DNA from: CBCXVS01 sp965178525
GTDB taxonomy: Bacteria > Tectomicrobia > Entotheonellia > Entotheonellales > Entotheonellaceae
Assembly (NCBI GenBank): GCA_965178525.1
Contig: CBCXVS010000107.1
Location: 1 to 22,338, forward strand
DNA: 22,338 nucleotides
Direction of reading: 5' to 3'
Shown here: one piece after another, positions 22,263 through 22,338 of the stretch
Layout: every line of letters starts with the position of its first letter
How positions within the stretch are numbered: the first letter of the stretch is position 1
Notes under the pieces: generated by a model
What the model was told of the DNA's origin: nothing
The model's input: only the letters and a program-made list of their open reading frames with translations
The model's database searches: none
Position numbers and translations under genes: made by a program

Positions 22263-22338
22263 CTAGGCCGAAGTTCCTCCCGTGATTCGGCGACAACTTG
22301 TTGAAATAAAAACTCAAAAGCCTGAAACGAATTGACCT
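22263..22338. mobile_element. Left end of a MITE-like repeat (partial copy)
   Basis: From ctag at 22263 to the window end this matches 11778-11853 with three base differences by eye. The copy sits directly upstream of the LLM gene's ribosome site and runs off the window. Confidence 0.85.

Noticed and set aside
1..22338. tRNA or rRNA genes
   Set aside because: No stretch with a cloverleaf pattern or a conserved rRNA sequence was recognised by reading; a tRNA search program was not available.

Overview
The window reads as an accessory stretch of a GC-rich (by eye just under 60 percent GC) Gram-negative-like bacterial chromosome. It mixes LLM-class flavin/F420 oxidoreductases, DUF1330, GMC, HpaI-type aldolase, SDR and SRPBCC genes, two PIN-domain toxin-antitoxin pairs, and many short interspersed repeats. 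This mix recalls large-genome environmental or symbiotic lineages such as Tectomicrobia/Entotheonella. That assignment is inference from gene content only; there is no rRNA, tRNA or other phylogenetic marker here.

Layout. 1-77: right end of a short transposable repeat. 115-1023: SRPBCC protein and a small Cys-rich protein. 1229-2484: broken TIR-domain gene and a VapBC-type pair. 2677-11606: a six-gene minus-strand operon transcribed leftwards: aldo/keto reductase, LodB/QhpG-like flavoprotein, a 1037-residue VioB-ferritin/LodA-like fusion, a 260-residue protein with a LodA-like Asp-Cys motif, a QhpD-like radical SAM/SPASM enzyme, and an LLM oxidoreductase. 11778-12046: complete 261-bp MITE-like element with CTAG duplications. 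12191-12894: second VapBC pair behind a 16-bp palindrome and a 15-bp tandem repeat. 12999-21191: catabolic/redox genes (membrane protein, HpaI-like lyase, D-2-hydroxyacid dehydrogenase, DUF1330, epimerase, SDR, GMC oxidoreductase, Ham1/RdgB-like NTPase, small DUF433-like protein). 21227-22246: second LLM oxidoreductase. 22263-22338: left end of a third copy of the MITE. Both window ends lie inside that same repeat, so the window may be a contig broken at repeats.

The most interesting content is the minus-strand operon. It pairs the two kinds of enzyme known to build protein-derived quinone cofactors: a QhpD-like radical SAM thioether-forming enzyme and a LodB/QhpG-like flavin monooxygenase. 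Next to them are two proteins that look like the two halves of a LodA-type cysteine tryptophylquinone (CTQ) oxidase, with the N-terminal half fused to a VioB/RebD-type ferritin-like domain. I read this as a split, possibly undescribed, CTQ-type or related peptide-crosslinked oxidase system. The aldo/keto reductase and the LLM enzyme flank it and probably act on its substrate or product.

The second theme is repeats. At least four families (the CTAG-flanked MITE, 'gctgatagct' palindromic elements, 7-bp 'gaatgcg' arrays, 10-bp 'cttcgtgtcc' arrays) sit within a few bases of ribosome binding sites, start codons or stop codons. In several cases they create false N-terminal extensions in open reading frames.
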